Shown: positions 37,783 to 46,703 of the stretch, piece by piece | Layout: each line of letters starts with the position of its first letter | Position numbering within the stretch: position 1 is the first letter of the stretch | Origin: Actinomycetales bacterium | Lineage (GTDB): Bacteria > Actinomycetota > Actinomycetes > Actinomycetales > Dermatophilaceae | Reading direction: 5' to 3' | DNA: 64,000 nucleotides | NCBI GenBank assembly: GCA_002748155.1 | Contig: PDRO01000003.1 | Span: forward strand, 1 to 64,000 | Position numbers and translations under genes: made by a program | Notes under the pieces: model-generated | Database searches by the model: none | Told to the model about the DNA's origin: nothing | What the model saw: the letters and a program-made list of their open reading frames with translations, nothing else

Positions 37783-39399
37783 TCAGACCGGCGGCACCGA
37801 GCGGCGGCGCTCGCTGAAGTGCCGGTCCCGCCGGGCGGCATACTTCAGTCGTTTGAGCAACTCGTCGCGCAAGGTGTCTGCTTCGAGAACCTCGTCGACG
37901 ACGAGGTCGGCGGCGAGTCGTTCGATGTCGACGTCTTCTTCGTATTCCCGGCGCTTCTCGGCGACGAAGGCGTCGCGGGCGTCGATGCCGCCCTGAGCTT
38001 CGACCTGGGCGATCTTGTTGGCGTAGACCGCGTTGACCGCAGCCTCCGGGCCCATCACCGCGATCTTGGCGGTCGGCAGGGCGAGAGTGGCGTCCGGTCC
38101 GAAACCCGGCCCGGCCATCGCGTAGAGCCCGGCGCCGTAGGCCTTGCGGACCACGACACAGATCTGCGGCACGGTGGCCCCGGAGACGGCCGAGACCATC
38201 TTCGCGCCGTGCCGGATGATGCCACCACGCTCGACTTCGGATCCGATCATGAAGCCGGGCACGTCGGCGAGGTAGATCAACGGGATTGAGAAGGCGTCGC
38301 AGAGCCAGATGAATCGAGCTGCCTTGTCGGCCGAGTCGGTGAACAGTACGCCGCCCTTGACCGCCGAGTTGTTCGCGACGATGCCGACCGTCTCGCCGGC
38401 CATCCGACCGAGGCCGACGACGAGCTCGGCCGCGAAGAGCGGCTTGATCTCGAAGAAGGAGTCGTCGTCGACGAGCCCGTCGATGACTTCGTGGATGTCG
38501 AAGGGCACGCTCTCGAGCTCGGGCACGGTATGCCGGGTCAGCGGCACGGTTGGTTCCTCGGGCTCGTAGGTGGGCAGCGGCTCATGCCAGGAGCCGGGCA
38601 CGTACGCGAAGTAGTGGCGGGCCAGCTCGATAGCCTCGGCGTCGTCGTGGGCGAGCAGGTCACCGACGCCGGAGACCGTGCAGTGCATCCGGGCACCGCC
38701 CATGTCCTCGAGAGTGACTCGCTCGCCGACCACCATCTCGGCCATCCGGGGGCTGCCGAGATACATCGAGGCGTTGCCCTCGACCATGATGATGATGTCG
38801 CAGAAACTCGGGATATAAGCGCCGCCGGCCGCTGACGGGCCGAAGAGGCAACAGATTTGGGGAACCTTGCCGGACAGGGCGACCTGGTTGTGGAAGATCC
38901 GTCCGGCACCACGCCGACCGGGGAACATCTCGACCTGGTCGGTGATCCGGGCTCCGGCCGAGTCGACGAACCAGAAAACCGGCAGTTCCTCCCGAAGCGC
39001 CATCTCGGTCGCACGCACGATCTTCTCGACGGTGCGGGCGCCCCAGGAACCGGCCTTGACGGTCGGGTCGTTGGCGATGACGACGGCGGCCCGTCCGTCG
39101 ACGGTGCCACGGCCGGTGACGACTCCGTCCGCCGGGAGATCGCCGGCCAGAGCGTTGGCGTAGCGGCCGTCCTCGACGAAAGAGCCTTCGTCGAACAGCA
39201 GTGAGATCCGGTCGCGGACGTAGAGCTTGCCCTGCTGCTTGAGTTTCGCAGCCGCACCTTCGGTCAGCGGTGCGTCGGAGGCACGGTATGCCGCCGCGAA
39301 GCGGTCACGCACGTCGTCGACCCGGGGATCGCCCCCCTCGGTGTGGCCGGCAAAGGGGACGTCGGTGGGATCGACGGACAGGTCGGCGGGACGCGGCAT
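37783..39399 (-). CDS. Acyl-CoA carboxylase beta (carboxyltransferase) subunit
   Basis: This 538-residue protein moves carboxyl from biotin to an acyl-CoA. The N-terminal half holds GSWGARTVEKIVRATEMAL, DSAGARITDQVEMFPGRRG (acyl-CoA oxyanion hole) and LFGPSAAGGAYIPSFCD. The C-terminal half holds FDIHEVIDGLVDDDSFFEI, ADVPGFMIGSEVERGGIIRHG (biotin pocket) and AYGAGLYAMAGPGF. The pairing with an acyl-CoA dehydrogenase resembles the AccD1/FadE19 region of mycobacteria, involved in branched-chain amino-acid breakdown, so methylcrotonyl- or a similar CoA is a likely substrate. The biotin-carrying alpha subunit is not in this window. The ATG lies inside the octamer GTATGCCG (39394-39401 on the other strand). 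Confidence 0.88.
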   Translation of the reverse strand: MPRPADLSVDPTDVPFAGHTEGGDPRVDDVRDRFAAAYRASDAPLTEGAAAKLKQQGKLYVRDRISLLFDEGSFVEDGRYANALAGDLPADGVVTGRGTVDGRAAVVIANDPTVKAGSWGARTVEKIVRATEMALREELPVFWFVDSAGARITDQVEMFPGRRGAGRIFHNQVALSGKVPQICCLFGPSAAGGAYIPSFCDIIIMVEGNASMYLGSPRMAEMVVGERVTLEDMGGARMHCTVSGVGDLLAHDDAEAIELARHYFAYVPGSWHEPLPTYEPEEPTVPLTRHTVPELESVPFDIHEVIDGLVDDDSFFEIKPLFAAELVVGLGRMAGETVGIVANNSAVKGGVLFTDSADKAARFIWLCDAFSIPLIYLADVPGFMIGSEVERGGIIRHGAKMVSAVSGATVPQICVVVRKAYGAGLYAMAGPGFGPDATLALPTAKIAVMGPEAAVNAVYANKIAQVEAQGGIDARDAFVAEKRREYEEDVDIERLAADLVVDEVLEADTLRDELLKRLKYAARRDRHFSERRRSVPPV

Positions 39400-39448
39400 A
39401 CCGGCTCCTCGGCTAGGCAGGTGGGCGAATGGTGAGGTGACGGTCAGC

Positions 39449-40645
39449 CTACGAGGGCAGGCCGAGCCCGCGGGCGATGAGCATACGCTGCACCTCGGAC
39501 GTACCTTCGCCGATCTCGAGGATCTTGGCGTCGCGGTAGAAGCGGGCCACCGGGTATTCCTCCATGAAACCGTTGCCGCCGAAGACCTGGGTGGCGATCC
39601 GGGTGGCTGTAACGGCCGCCTCGCTGGAGTAGAGCTTGGCGATCGAGGCCGCCTGCTTGACCTCCTTCATCGTGCGTCGACCGGCGTCCATTTCGTCCTT
39701 GAGCCACGCCGCCTTGTAGGTCAGCAACCGCGAGGTCTCGGCCATGACGGCGAGGTCGGCGACCTGGAAGGAAACGCCTTGATAGGTCGCGATCGGTTTG
39801 CCGAAGGCCAGCCTCGTCTTGCTGTAGGCCGTGGCCTCCTCGAGCATTCGCTGGATGCAACCGGTGGCCAGCGCTGCGATGGCGATCCGGCCGTCGTCCA
39901 GCGTGGCGAGGAACTGGGCGAATCCCTTGCCGCGTCGGCCGAGCAGGTTGGCTTCGGGCACCCGGCAGTTCTCGAAGGCCAGCCCGTGTGTGTCGGAGAT
40001 GTGCCAGCCGAGCTTGTGATAGGGCGGGGCGACGGTGAATCCACTTGTGCCCGAGGGGATCATGACAGCACTGATCTCCGGTGACCCGTCGTCGCGGGTG
40101 CCGGTGCGGGCAGTGACCGTGACGACCGACGTGATCTCCGAGCCGGAGTTGGTGATGAATGACTTGGCGCCGTTGACCACCCATTCACCGTCGACGAGCT
40201 CGGCTTTGGTCTTGGTGCCGCCGGCGTCGGAGCCAGCGTCCGGCTCGGTCAACCCGAAGCCGGCCAGGGCGCGTCCGGCGGCCAGATCGGGTAACCAACG
40301 CTGCTTCTGCTCCTGCGTGCCGTAGCTGAGGATCGGGTTGATCCCCAGCCCGACACCGGCTTCGAGAGTGATGCCGATCGCTTGGTCGACACGACCGAAC
40401 TCCTCGATGGCGACGCACAACATGGTGAAATCGCCGCCCTCGGTGGCCCCTGGGGCCTTGCGGGTGCCACCGAACTCTTCGGGCACGACCAAGCCGAAGG
40501 CGCCGAGGTCACCGATCTTGGGGATCAGATCGGCCGGGAAGTGCGCGGCGCGGTCCCACTCGGCGACGTGCGGCTCGATCTCGCCCTCGGCGAAGTCGCG
40601 CACCAGCAACCGGAATTCCTCGTGGTCTTTGCTCAGCTCGAACAT
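39449..40645 (-). CDS. Acyl-CoA dehydrogenase
   Basis: ATG 40645 behind GAGGG gives 398 residues. FAD and substrate motifs are clear: GFGLTEPDAGSDAGGTKT, WVVNGAKSFITNSG, GWHISDTHGLAFENCRVPEAN, AYSKTRLAFGKPIATYQG and QVFGGNGFMEEYPVARFYRD. The C-terminal LEIGEGTSEVQRMLIA keeps the glutamate that acts as base in most family members; isovaleryl-CoA dehydrogenases have alanine there, so a straight-chain or 2-methyl-branched short substrate fits better. It is the first gene of the dehydrogenase-carboxylase pair, divergent from the MerR-type regulator, with an operator-like palindrome between them. Confidence 0.9.
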   Translation of the reverse strand: MFELSKDHEEFRLLVRDFAEGEIEPHVAEWDRAAHFPADLIPKIGDLGAFGLVVPEEFGGTRKAPGATEGGDFTMLCVAIEEFGRVDQAIGITLEAGVGLGINPILSYGTQEQKQRWLPDLAAGRALAGFGLTEPDAGSDAGGTKTKAELVDGEWVVNGAKSFITNSGSEITSVVTVTARTGTRDDGSPEISAVMIPSGTSGFTVAPPYHKLGWHISDTHGLAFENCRVPEANLLGRRGKGFAQFLATLDDGRIAIAALATGCIQRMLEEATAYSKTRLAFGKPIATYQGVSFQVADLAVMAETSRLLTYKAAWLKDEMDAGRRTMKEVKQAASIAKLYSSEAAVTATRIATQVFGGNGFMEEYPVARFYRDAKILEIGEGTSEVQRMLIARGLGLPS

Positions 40646-40675
40646 GCCTGACCCTCTCGCCCCGTCCATCGTTGG

Positions 40676-40697
40676 TTGACGTTTACGTAAAGGTAAA
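40676..40697. promoter_or_regulatory. MerR/LiuR-like operator between acd and merR
   Basis: The 57-base divergent gap contains TTGACGTTTACGTAAAGG plus TAAA. TTTACGTAAA (40682-40691) is a perfect ten-base palindrome, with flanking half-words TTGACG and GGTAAA. It resembles the LiuR sites described for branched-chain degradation genes in proteobacteria. Centred between the two starts, it would let the MerR protein control both genes. The match is by eye. Confidence 0.6.
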
Positions 40698-40702
40698 GCA
40701 CG

Positions 40703-41185
40703 ATGAGGGTCATGGCAACCCGACCAGACCCCGAGTCTCAGCGCTCGGGGGCATCGGGTGTGCTACCAGCGACAAGGGGGAAAGCGGGGCCGGGTGGGGA
40801 TGGGCGTGGTGAGCCCGAGTGGTCGATTGCCGAGGTCGCCGAGGAGTTCGGGGTGACGCACCGGGCCGTGCGTCACTACGAGGACATCGGGCTCATCGCT
40901 CCGGAACGACGGGGCACCCAGCGGGTATACCGCCGCCGTGACCGCACCCGACTCAATCTCATCCTGCGTGGTAAACGCCTGGGTTTCCCGCTGGAACAGA
41001 TCCGCACGATCATCGACCTCTACGACGCGCCGCTGGGGAAGGCGAGCCAGCTCGACTACGTGCTGGCACAGATCGACGAGCGTCGAGCCGACCTGGAACG
41101 GCGACGCCGTGACGTCGAAGACGCGCTGGACGAACTAAGGAGCTTCGAGCAGCGCTGCCGCGAGGATCGAGCCGACCTGGATTGA
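40703..41185 (+). CDS. MerR-family transcriptional regulator
   Basis: ATG 40703 (or 40712) gives ~160 residues. After a Gly/Pro-rich start of ~38 residues comes the winged helix-turn-helix WSIAEVAEEFGVTHRAVRHYEDIGLIAPER and RVYRRRDRTRLNLILRGKRLGF, then the coiled coil LDYVLAQIDERRADLERRRRDV-like used for dimerisation. There is no cysteine-rich metal site, so it probably senses an organic ligand such as an acyl-CoA. It faces the acyl-CoA dehydrogenase gene across a palindromic site, the usual layout for local control of short-chain acyl-CoA breakdown. Confidence 0.85.
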   Translation: MRVMATRPDPESQRSGASGVLPATRGKAGPGGDGRGEPEWSIAEVAEEFGVTHRAVRHYEDIGLIAPERRGTQRVYRRRDRTRLNLILRGKRLGFPLEQIRTIIDLYDAPLGKASQLDYVLAQIDERRADLERRRRDVEDALDELRSFEQRCREDRADLD

Positions 41186-41268
41186 CGTTTCCGGGGACGC
41201 GAGGTTTGTGTCGCGACGGGGGAGGCCCAGCTCGAGGCTGGTGTCGATGACGTGACTCGGGCATGAGG

Positions 41269-41348
41269 TGAGGCCAGCTTTGGGTGAGGCCAGCACGGGG
41301 TGAGGCCAGCTTTGCGTGAGGCCAGCACGGGGTGAGGCCAGCATCGGG
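41269..41348. repeat. Minisatellite of five 16-base units
   Basis: Units of the form TGAGGCCAGC-NNNNGG follow without gaps at 41269, 41285, 41301, 41317 and 41333, and a sixth partial unit (TGAGGT) starts at 41349. The four variable bases alternate (TTTG, ACGG, TTTG, ACGG, ATCG), so the ancestral repeat may be 32 bases. It lies in the 321-base gap between merR and the transporter gene. Frames through it give alternating ASPKAGLT/CWPHP-like peptides with no other support. Unit number probably varies between strains. Confidence 0.85.
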
Positions 41349-41506
41349 TGAGGTCTCGGTCGAGTTGTCCCGCCGCCCGGCGATCCGGGCCCAACGTCCC
41401 CTTGTGACTGCGACGGTCCGCTCCCTACGGTGTTACCCAGCTCCAGACCGAGCATCCGGTCAGTTATTACGCGACGGTCGCAACGTCCCGATGAGTGAGG
41501 TCAAAG

Positions 41507-42889
41507 ATGACACCCCCTGAACGGTCGACGCACAAGGATCACTTGGTTCCCGACGAGGTGTTGGGTGAGCCGGACATCTATCACGACTCGCCCGGCAAGA
41601 CCACCTCAACCGCCGAGTATCGCCGGGTCGCCATGGCCACTGGCATCGGGACGATGATCGAGTGGTACGACTTCTTCATCTATGCCTTCGTGGCGGCTTT
41701 GCTGTTCGGGCAGTTGTTCTTCAGCGGGCTGGGCGAGTGGAGTCAGTTGGCGTCATTGGCCACGATCGGGGTCAGTTTCTTCTTCCGTCCGCTCGGCGCC
41801 GTTGCCATGGGACATATCGGCGACCGCTACGGCCGACGTGTGGTCCTCATCCTCACCCTCGTGCTCATGGGTGGCGCCACAACGTGCGTCGGCCTGTTGC
41901 CGACCACCGCATCGTTGGGCATGGCGGCTCCGATCCTGCTGATCGCGCTCCGGTGCCTGCAAGGCTTCTCGGCCGGCGGGGAGTGGGGCGGCGCAGCAAT
42001 GCTGTCGGTCGAACACGCTCCGCACGGCAGGCGTGGGCGGTTCGGGGCCTCGCCCCAGGTCGGCGTGCCGGCCGGGATGCTGTTGGCGTCCGGAGTGCTG
42101 GCACTGCTGACCAACCTCCTGACCACGGACCAGTTCGAGGACTGGGGCTGGCGGCTTCCCTTCATCTTCTCGCTGGTGCTCATCTTCCTCGGCCAGTGGA
42201 TCCGTCGGCGGGTGTCTGAGAGCCCCGTATTCGCCGAGCTCAAGGAGGCCAAGGCCCAAACCAAAGCCCCGATGAAAGAGGTCTTCGCCAAGAACCGGCG
42301 CAAGGTCTCGCACATGGCGATCATCTTCATGGGCAACAACGCCTTCGGTTACATGCTCGTCGGAGGGTTCCTCGTCGCCCACGTCACCAAGAAATTCGAT
42401 ATCCCCCGCGCCACGGTGCTGCCGTGGATCCTCGCGGCGGCGGGGTTGTGGATCGCCACGACGATCGGTGCAGCGATCCTGTCGGACAAACTCGGCCGCA
42501 AGCGGGTCTTCGTCTACGGCTACGCGCTGCAGGCACTCATCGTCTTCCCGGTCTTCCTCATCATCAACCAAGGCGAACTGCCAGGCATTGTGCTCGCCTA
42601 CTTCCTGATGACCATCCCGCTCGGGCTCACCTACGGGCCGCTGCCGGCGCTCTACGCCGAGGAGTTCCCACCGCACATCCGGTTGTCTGGTGTGTCCATC
42701 GCCTACGCGATCGGGTCGGTTCTCGGTGGCGCATTCGCCCCGACGATCGCCGAGTTCCTCACCAAGGAGACCGGAACTGTCGTCACCGTGGCCTACTACC
42801 TCGCTGCGATGAGTCTGTTGAGCTTCGTGGGGTCGCTCTTCCTCACGGACCGTACTAATCAGCCACTGCACACGATGACGGGTCACTGA
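41507..42889 (+). CDS. MHS-family MFS transporter (metabolite:H+ symporter)
   Basis: ATG 41507 follows GAGG at 8 bases; the protein is 460 residues. After a ~35-residue cytoplasmic start, twelve membrane segments begin with TGIGTMIEWYDFFIYAFVAALL, the MHS signature. GHIGDRYGRRVVLILTLVLMG is the conserved loop 2-3 motif, RCLQGFSAGGEWGGAAMLSVEH is the helix 5 motif, and SDKLGRKRVFVYG repeats the loop motif in the second half. The family carries organic acids, shikimate, proline/betaine or alpha-ketoglutarate with protons. The substrate cannot be chosen from sequence. Gene neighbours (merR, hisI) give no guide. Confidence 0.88.
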   Translation: MTPPERSTHKDHLVPDEVLGEPDIYHDSPGKTTSTAEYRRVAMATGIGTMIEWYDFFIYAFVAALLFGQLFFSGLGEWSQLASLATIGVSFFFRPLGAVAMGHIGDRYGRRVVLILTLVLMGGATTCVGLLPTTASLGMAAPILLIALRCLQGFSAGGEWGGAAMLSVEHAPHGRRGRFGASPQVGVPAGMLLASGVLALLTNLLTTDQFEDWGWRLPFIFSLVLIFLGQWIRRRVSESPVFAELKEAKAQTKAPMKEVFAKNRRKVSHMAIIFMGNNAFGYMLVGGFLVAHVTKKFDIPRATVLPWILAAAGLWIATTIGAAILSDKLGRKRVFVYGYALQALIVFPVFLIINQGELPGIVLAYFLMTIPLGLTYGPLPALYAEEFPPHIRLSGVSIAYAIGSVLGGAFAPTIAEFLTKETGTVVTVAYYLAAMSLLSFVGSLFLTDRTNQPLHTMTGH

Positions 42890-42907
42890 CTCCGGCAGAA
42901 TGGGCGA

Positions 42908-43342
42908 GTGTCCAGCCCATCGATCGCACCGAGACCGTCGCACCTGTCGGACGAGGTCGCCGCACTGCTGAAGCGTGACCCTCAAGGCCTGGTTGCCGCC
43001 ATCGTCCAGCAGTACGACACCCGTGAGGTGCTCATGCTCGGCTGGATGGACGACGAGGCGCTGCACCGCACCCTGACGACCGGGCGGGTCACCTTCTGGT
43101 CCCGTTCGCGTCGGGAATACTGGCGCAAGGGAGACACCTCCGGTCACGTGCAGCACGTCGTCGCCGTGGCACTCGACTGCGACGGTGACGCCGTGCTCGT
43201 GCAGGTCGATCAGGTCGGTGCGGCCTGCCACACCGGAGACCGGACGTGCTTCCTGGCCCGGCCGCTGGCGATCGCCGAAGGGGTTCCCGGGCCGGGTGGG
43301 ACGAAAAGGACCGGCGACGCGATAGAGGCCGGTCATGACTGA
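42908..43342 (+). CDS. hisI: Phosphoribosyl-AMP cyclohydrolase
   Basis: HisI opens the adenine ring of PR-AMP, the third step of histidine synthesis. GTG 42908 lies 6 bases after CAGAAT, a possible -10 box. The 144-residue protein has [41 protein letters not shown], the metal site [12 protein letters not shown] and the zinc-binding cysteines in [11 protein letters not shown]. The C-terminus (~20 residues) extends into trpE, which it overlaps by 8 bases, so histidine and tryptophan genes are translationally linked here, as in other actinobacteria. Confidence 0.95.
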   Translation: MSSPSIAPRPSHLSDEVAALLKRDPQGLVAAIVQQYDTREVLMLGWMDDEALHRTLTTGRVTFWSRSRREYWRKGDTSGHVQHVVAVALDCDGDAVLVQVDQVGAACHTGDRTCFLARPLAIAEGVPGPGGTKRTGDAIEAGHD

Positions 43343-44885
43343 CGAGCGCGCCGAATTGGGCCTCGGCACCACCTGGCCGAGCATCTCGGTCTTTTGCGAG
43401 CTGGCCCGGTCGACCCCCCGAGTGATCCCGGTCGTGCGGCGGTTGCTCGCCGACGGCGAGACGCCACTCGGGTTGTATCGCAAATTGGCTCGAGGCCGAC
43501 CGGGAACGTTCCTACTGGAGTCGGCCGAACACGGCGGTGTTTGGAGCCGCTATTCGATTGTCGGTGCTCACAGTCAAGCCACCCTGACCGTGCTCGACGG
43601 ACGAGCGCACTGGATCGGCACGCCGCCGACCGGGGTGCCGACCGACGGCGACCCGGCACTGGCCGTGCGGGACACGATGGCCGCCCTTGCTGCCGAGCGG
43701 ATCGTCGGACTGCCACCGTTGACCGGAGGGCTGGTTGGCGCTTTGACGTATGACATCGTGCGTCGCTGGGAGCGCCTACCCGACACCGGCCGCGACGACC
43801 TTGGTCTGCCCGAGCTCGGCATGGTGCTGGCCACCGACCTGGCCGTGCTCGATCACGCCGACGGCTCGGTGCTGCTGGTGGCCAACGCGATCAATCAGGA
43901 CGGGTCCGATGACCGGGTCGAACAGGCATACCATGACGCGATCGCCCGCCTGGACCGGATGACCCACGAGCTGGCGAGTGGTGCCGAAAGCACGGTGGCG
44001 GTGATCCACCCGGTCGACGTACCGGTCACCAGTTCGCACACGCCGGAGCAGTTCTTGGCCATGGTCGAGTCGTGCCAGGAGTCGATCCGCGCCGGCGACG
44101 TGTTCCAGATCGTCGTATCACAGCGGTTCTCGATGCCATGCTCCGGGGATGCCGTCGACGTCTACCGGGCTCTGCGAGCCAACAACCCCAGCCCCTACAT
44201 GTACTTGCTGCGCCTGCCTCACCCCGATGGAACGGCATACGACATCGTCGGCAGCAGTCCCGAAGCCCTGATCAAGATGACCGGCCGGGAGGCCATCACC
44301 CACCCGATCGCCGGTTCCCGGCCACGCGGGCAGACCCCGGAGGACGACGTGCGCCTGGCCGAAGAGCTCGCGGGCGACCTCAAGGAGCGCGCCGAGCACC
44401 TCATGCTCGTCGACCTGTCGCGCAATGATCTGCAACGGGTGTGCGGGGCGGGCACGGTCGACACCGTCGAGTTCATGCAATTACGCCGGTACAGCCACGT
44501 CATGCATCTCGAGTCGACGGTGGTCGGGCAGGTGCGCGACGGTTTCGGCGCCTACGACGTGCTGCAGGCGACCTTCCCGGCGGGCACGCTCTCCGGGGCA
44601 CCCAAGGTGCGGGCAATGGAGCTCATCGACGACTACGAGGGTCTGCGTCGTGGTCTCTACGGGGGGGTGGTCGGCTATCTCGACTTCCACGGGGACATGG
44701 ACTTGGCGATCGCCATCCGCACCGCTGTGATCCGCGACGGGGTCGCCCACGTGCAAGCCGGTGCAGGCATCGTCGCCGATTCCGTGCCCCAACTGGAGTA
44801 CGAGGAGTGTCACCACAAGGCGAGGGCCGGATTGCAGGCGGTCCGCGCGGCAGCGGGGCTGCGTTCGATCGAGGCACTCGGGTGA
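43335..44885 (+). CDS. trpE: Anthranilate synthase component I
   Basis: TrpE turns chorismate into anthranilate using ammonia from TrpG, whose gene is not in the window. The 516-residue protein has the tryptophan-binding start with [18 protein letters not shown], then the chorismate-binding domain: [64 protein letters not shown] and [18 protein letters not shown]. It overlaps hisI upstream and a membrane-protein gene downstream, so no room exists for a classic trp leader and attenuator before it. Feedback inhibition by tryptophan through the LLES region is expected. Confidence 0.96.
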   Translation: MTDERAELGLGTTWPSISVFCELARSTPRVIPVVRRLLADGETPLGLYRKLARGRPGTFLLESAEHGGVWSRYSIVGAHSQATLTVLDGRAHWIGTPPTGVPTDGDPALAVRDTMAALAAERIVGLPPLTGGLVGALTYDIVRRWERLPDTGRDDLGLPELGMVLATDLAVLDHADGSVLLVANAINQDGSDDRVEQAYHDAIARLDRMTHELASGAESTVAVIHPVDVPVTSSHTPEQFLAMVESCQESIRAGDVFQIVVSQRFSMPCSGDAVDVYRALRANNPSPYMYLLRLPHPDGTAYDIVGSSPEALIKMTGREAITHPIAGSRPRGQTPEDDVRLAEELAGDLKERAEHLMLVDLSRNDLQRVCGAGTVDTVEFMQLRRYSHVMHLESTVVGQVRDGFGAYDVLQATFPAGTLSGAPKVRAMELIDDYEGLRRGLYGGVVGYLDFHGDMDLAIAIRTAVIRDGVAHVQAGAGIVADSVPQLEYEECHHKARAGLQAVRAAAGLRSIEALG

Positions 44886-45484
44886 GCCGACGTCGCGAAC
44901 CGGGTCGGAGGGCGACACTGCTCGCTCTGGGCGGGTCGCTCGCGGCCTACCTGCTGGTGAGCGCACAACCGTGGGTAACCGGCACGGCCGATGACGTGGT
45001 GCTCGGTGCCACTCCGCTGTCCGGCAGTGCAGCCGAACTGGCCCCCGGTGGGACCGCTCTTGCGTTCGTCGTCGGATCCGGTGCCGTCGCTTTGGCAACC
45101 GGCGGGCGCCGGATCCGGTACGCCGCGTCGCTGGCCGTCGTGCTCGCGGCGCTGGGCATGGTGATCGTCGCAGTCGGTGTCGTGACCGATCCGGCTGGTG
45201 AGCTGGGCGGTCGGGCAGCGGAACTGGCCGGGCGGGCGGGTGCGGTCGTGCCGGTCGACGCTCAATTGGCGCCGGCAGCCTGGGTGGGGCTGATTGCCGG
45301 TGTGTCGGTTCTTGCCTCGAGCGTGTGGTCGGCGTGGACCGCGCGCCGGTGGGTGGGGCTTTCTTCCCGATTCGAACGGGACGGACGGAATCCCGCGGGT
45401 GGACTGGACACCCGGCGCAGTGCGTGGGACGACCTGACGGAAGGAATAGACCACACCTGTCGCGACGATCAGGCATCGACCTGA
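44882..45484 (+). CDS. Trp-operon associated membrane protein
   Basis: GTG 44882 overlaps the trpE stop (GTGA), giving 200 residues. Four hydrophobic segments are visible (LLALGGSLAAYLLVSAQPWV, ALAFVVGSGAVALAT, AASLAVVLAALGMVIVAVGVV and AAWVGLIAGVSVLASSVWSAW-type), with the family start SAQPWVTG. This group (Trp_oprn_chp) is found only in actinobacterial trp clusters; its role is unknown, possibly in tryptophan or indole handling at the membrane. The C-terminal ~35 residues are polar and cytoplasmic. Confidence 0.85.
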   Translation: MSRRREPGRRATLLALGGSLAAYLLVSAQPWVTGTADDVVLGATPLSGSAAELAPGGTALAFVVGSGAVALATGGRRIRYAASLAVVLAALGMVIVAVGVVTDPAGELGGRAAELAGRAGAVVPVDAQLAPAAWVGLIAGVSVLASSVWSAWTARRWVGLSSRFERDGRNPAGGLDTRRSAWDDLTEGIDHTCRDDQAST

Positions 45485-45577
45485 CACAATGAGGGTGCAG
45501 CGAGGCCGCACCGGGTCACGCTCGGTCGATCGGGCCCGGGCGGGGACCGGTCCCGACCACACGAGGAGATCACCACG

Positions 45578-45817
45578 ATGAGCGGTTCGGAGCACCACGA
45601 CAACCATGGGCAGAGTCTTGCTGCCTGGGTGGGCATTGGCATTCTGCTCGTGGCTTCGTGCATGATGGCCGTCGCAGTGGCAGTCACCAACTGGGGTTTG
45701 TTCTGGGCAGGCGCGATCCTGTCCGTCCTGGGAGTGATTGCCGGGAAGGTCCTGGCGATGGCTGGCTACGGTGTGGACAAGCCCGCTCACAAGGTCGGCG
45801 CAACTCAGCACAAGTAG
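45578..45817 (+). CDS. HGxxPAAW-family small membrane protein
   Basis: ATG 45578 follows an AGGAG-like site (GAGGAGATCACC). The 79-residue protein has the motif HGQSLAAWVGIG (the proline of HGxxPAAW is replaced by leucine), two membrane helices (AWVGIGILLVASCMMAVAVAV and LFWAGAILSVLGVIAGKVLAMAG-like) and a short tail. Members of the family occur in actinobacterial trp clusters. Function is unknown. The gene lies alone between the trp membrane protein and the CD225 gene with modest gaps, so it probably has the same transcript. Confidence 0.75.
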   Translation: MSGSEHHDNHGQSLAAWVGIGILLVASCMMAVAVAVTNWGLFWAGAILSVLGVIAGKVLAMAGYGVDKPAHKVGATQHK

Positions 45818-45916
45818 TGAGATCTCCCGAACGGGGATCGTCTGACACGACCACTCGACCACTCGGCGCCGCGGCACGGACGCGGTGTCGGTCACTCAAC
45901 CGAAAGGTAGTCCTTG

Positions 45917-46243
45917 ATGTCGTATGGATCCGCACAGCCACCTCCGCCCCCACCCCCCGTGGGTGGACCCGGGAACCCGATGGGTGCGCCTCCCCCGAAC
46001 AACCTGGTGTGGGCCATCCTCAGCACGGTCCTGTGCTGTATACCGATAGGTATCTACTCGATCGTCTTGTCGACGAAGGTCAACACGCTCTGGGCTCAAG
46101 GCGATGCGGCCGGTGCGCAGAAGGCTGCGGACGATGCGAAGAAGTGGGCGATTATCGGAGCAGTCACCGGGTTCGTCCTCGTTTCGTTGTATGTCATCTT
46201 CGTCGTCGTCCTCGCCTCCAACGCGAACACGAACACTTACTGA
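45917..46243 (+). CDS. CD225/dispanin-family membrane protein
   Basis: ATG 45917 (AAAGG upstream) gives 108 residues. A proline-rich cytosolic start (PPPPPPPVGGPGNPMG) leads to the CD225 domain: PNNLVWAILSTVLCCIPIGIY-type first helix with the double cysteine, GIYSIVLSTKVNTLWAQGD, AQKAADDAKKWAIIG and a second helix FVLVSLYVIFVVVLA. In animals the related interferon-induced proteins alter membrane fusion and curvature; bacterial members are poorly known and often lie beside DUF2752 or TM2 genes, as here. The two DUF2752 genes follow directly. Confidence 0.8.
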   Translation: MSYGSAQPPPPPPPVGGPGNPMGAPPPNNLVWAILSTVLCCIPIGIYSIVLSTKVNTLWAQGDAAGAQKAADDAKKWAIIGAVTGFVLVSLYVIFVVVLASNANTNTY

Positions 46244-46262
46244 GCGCCTGTTCGGGGACGAC

Positions 46263-46691
46263 GTGACTGTCACCATGACCATCCGGCGCAGCGGCGGCCT
46301 GCGGGCCCTGCTGCTGCCGGGTGGGGTGGCCGTCAGTGCGGCGATCGGGGCCGCCTACCTCCATCTCGTCGATCCGAACCTATCCGGTGGCTATCCGCCG
46401 TGTGTGTTCTACGCGGTAACCGGACTATGGTGCCCGGGTTGTGGATCGGCTCGGGCTTTGCACGCCCTGACCCACGTCGACCTCGGGACTGCTCTGGCGC
46501 GCAACCCTTTCGCCGTCATGGCCGTCGTCTACATCGCGTGGTCGTTCCTGGCCTGGGCGTGGCGCCGCTACACCGGCACGCCGCGGCGATGGTTGGCCCC
46601 GCCGTGGGTGTTGCGCGGGGTGCTTGCCGCGATCCTCGGGTTCTGGGTGCTGCGCAACGTGCCAGGGTTCACCTGGTTGTCCCCGCTGTAG
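46263..46691 (+). CDS. DUF2752 membrane protein, copy 1
   Basis: GTG 46263 (or ATG 46275) gives ~142 residues. The DUF2752 core is YPPCVFYAVTGLWCPGCGSARALHALTH: a first cysteine in PPC, then the CPGCGSxRA motif. It is followed by the pattern NPFAV, a tryptophan-rich helix and the ending FWVLRNVPGFTWLSP. Three membrane segments. The paired cysteines suggest a metal or disulfide, but the family has no known function. It is a tandem paralogue of the next gene and adjoins the CD225 gene by 19 bases. Confidence 0.8.
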   Translation: MTVTMTIRRSGGLRALLLPGGVAVSAAIGAAYLHLVDPNLSGGYPPCVFYAVTGLWCPGCGSARALHALTHVDLGTALARNPFAVMAVVYIAWSFLAWAWRRYTGTPRRWLAPPWVLRGVLAAILGFWVLRNVPGFTWLSPL

Positions 46692-46703
46692 GCCCATGAG
46701 CTG

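Noticed and set aside
41269..41348. Possible CRISPR array
   Set aside because: Units are 16 bases and contiguous, with only four variable bases, so there are no spacers; no cas genes are present in the window.
41056..41455. Minus-strand frames with repeated ASPKAGLT/CWPHP peptides
   Set aside because: They are translations of the 16-base minisatellite; two frames overlap there and neither has support outside the repeat.
42890..43334. trp leader peptide and attenuator before trpE
   Set aside because: trpE overlaps hisI by 8 bases, leaving no leader; no Trp-rich short frame with hairpins was seen.
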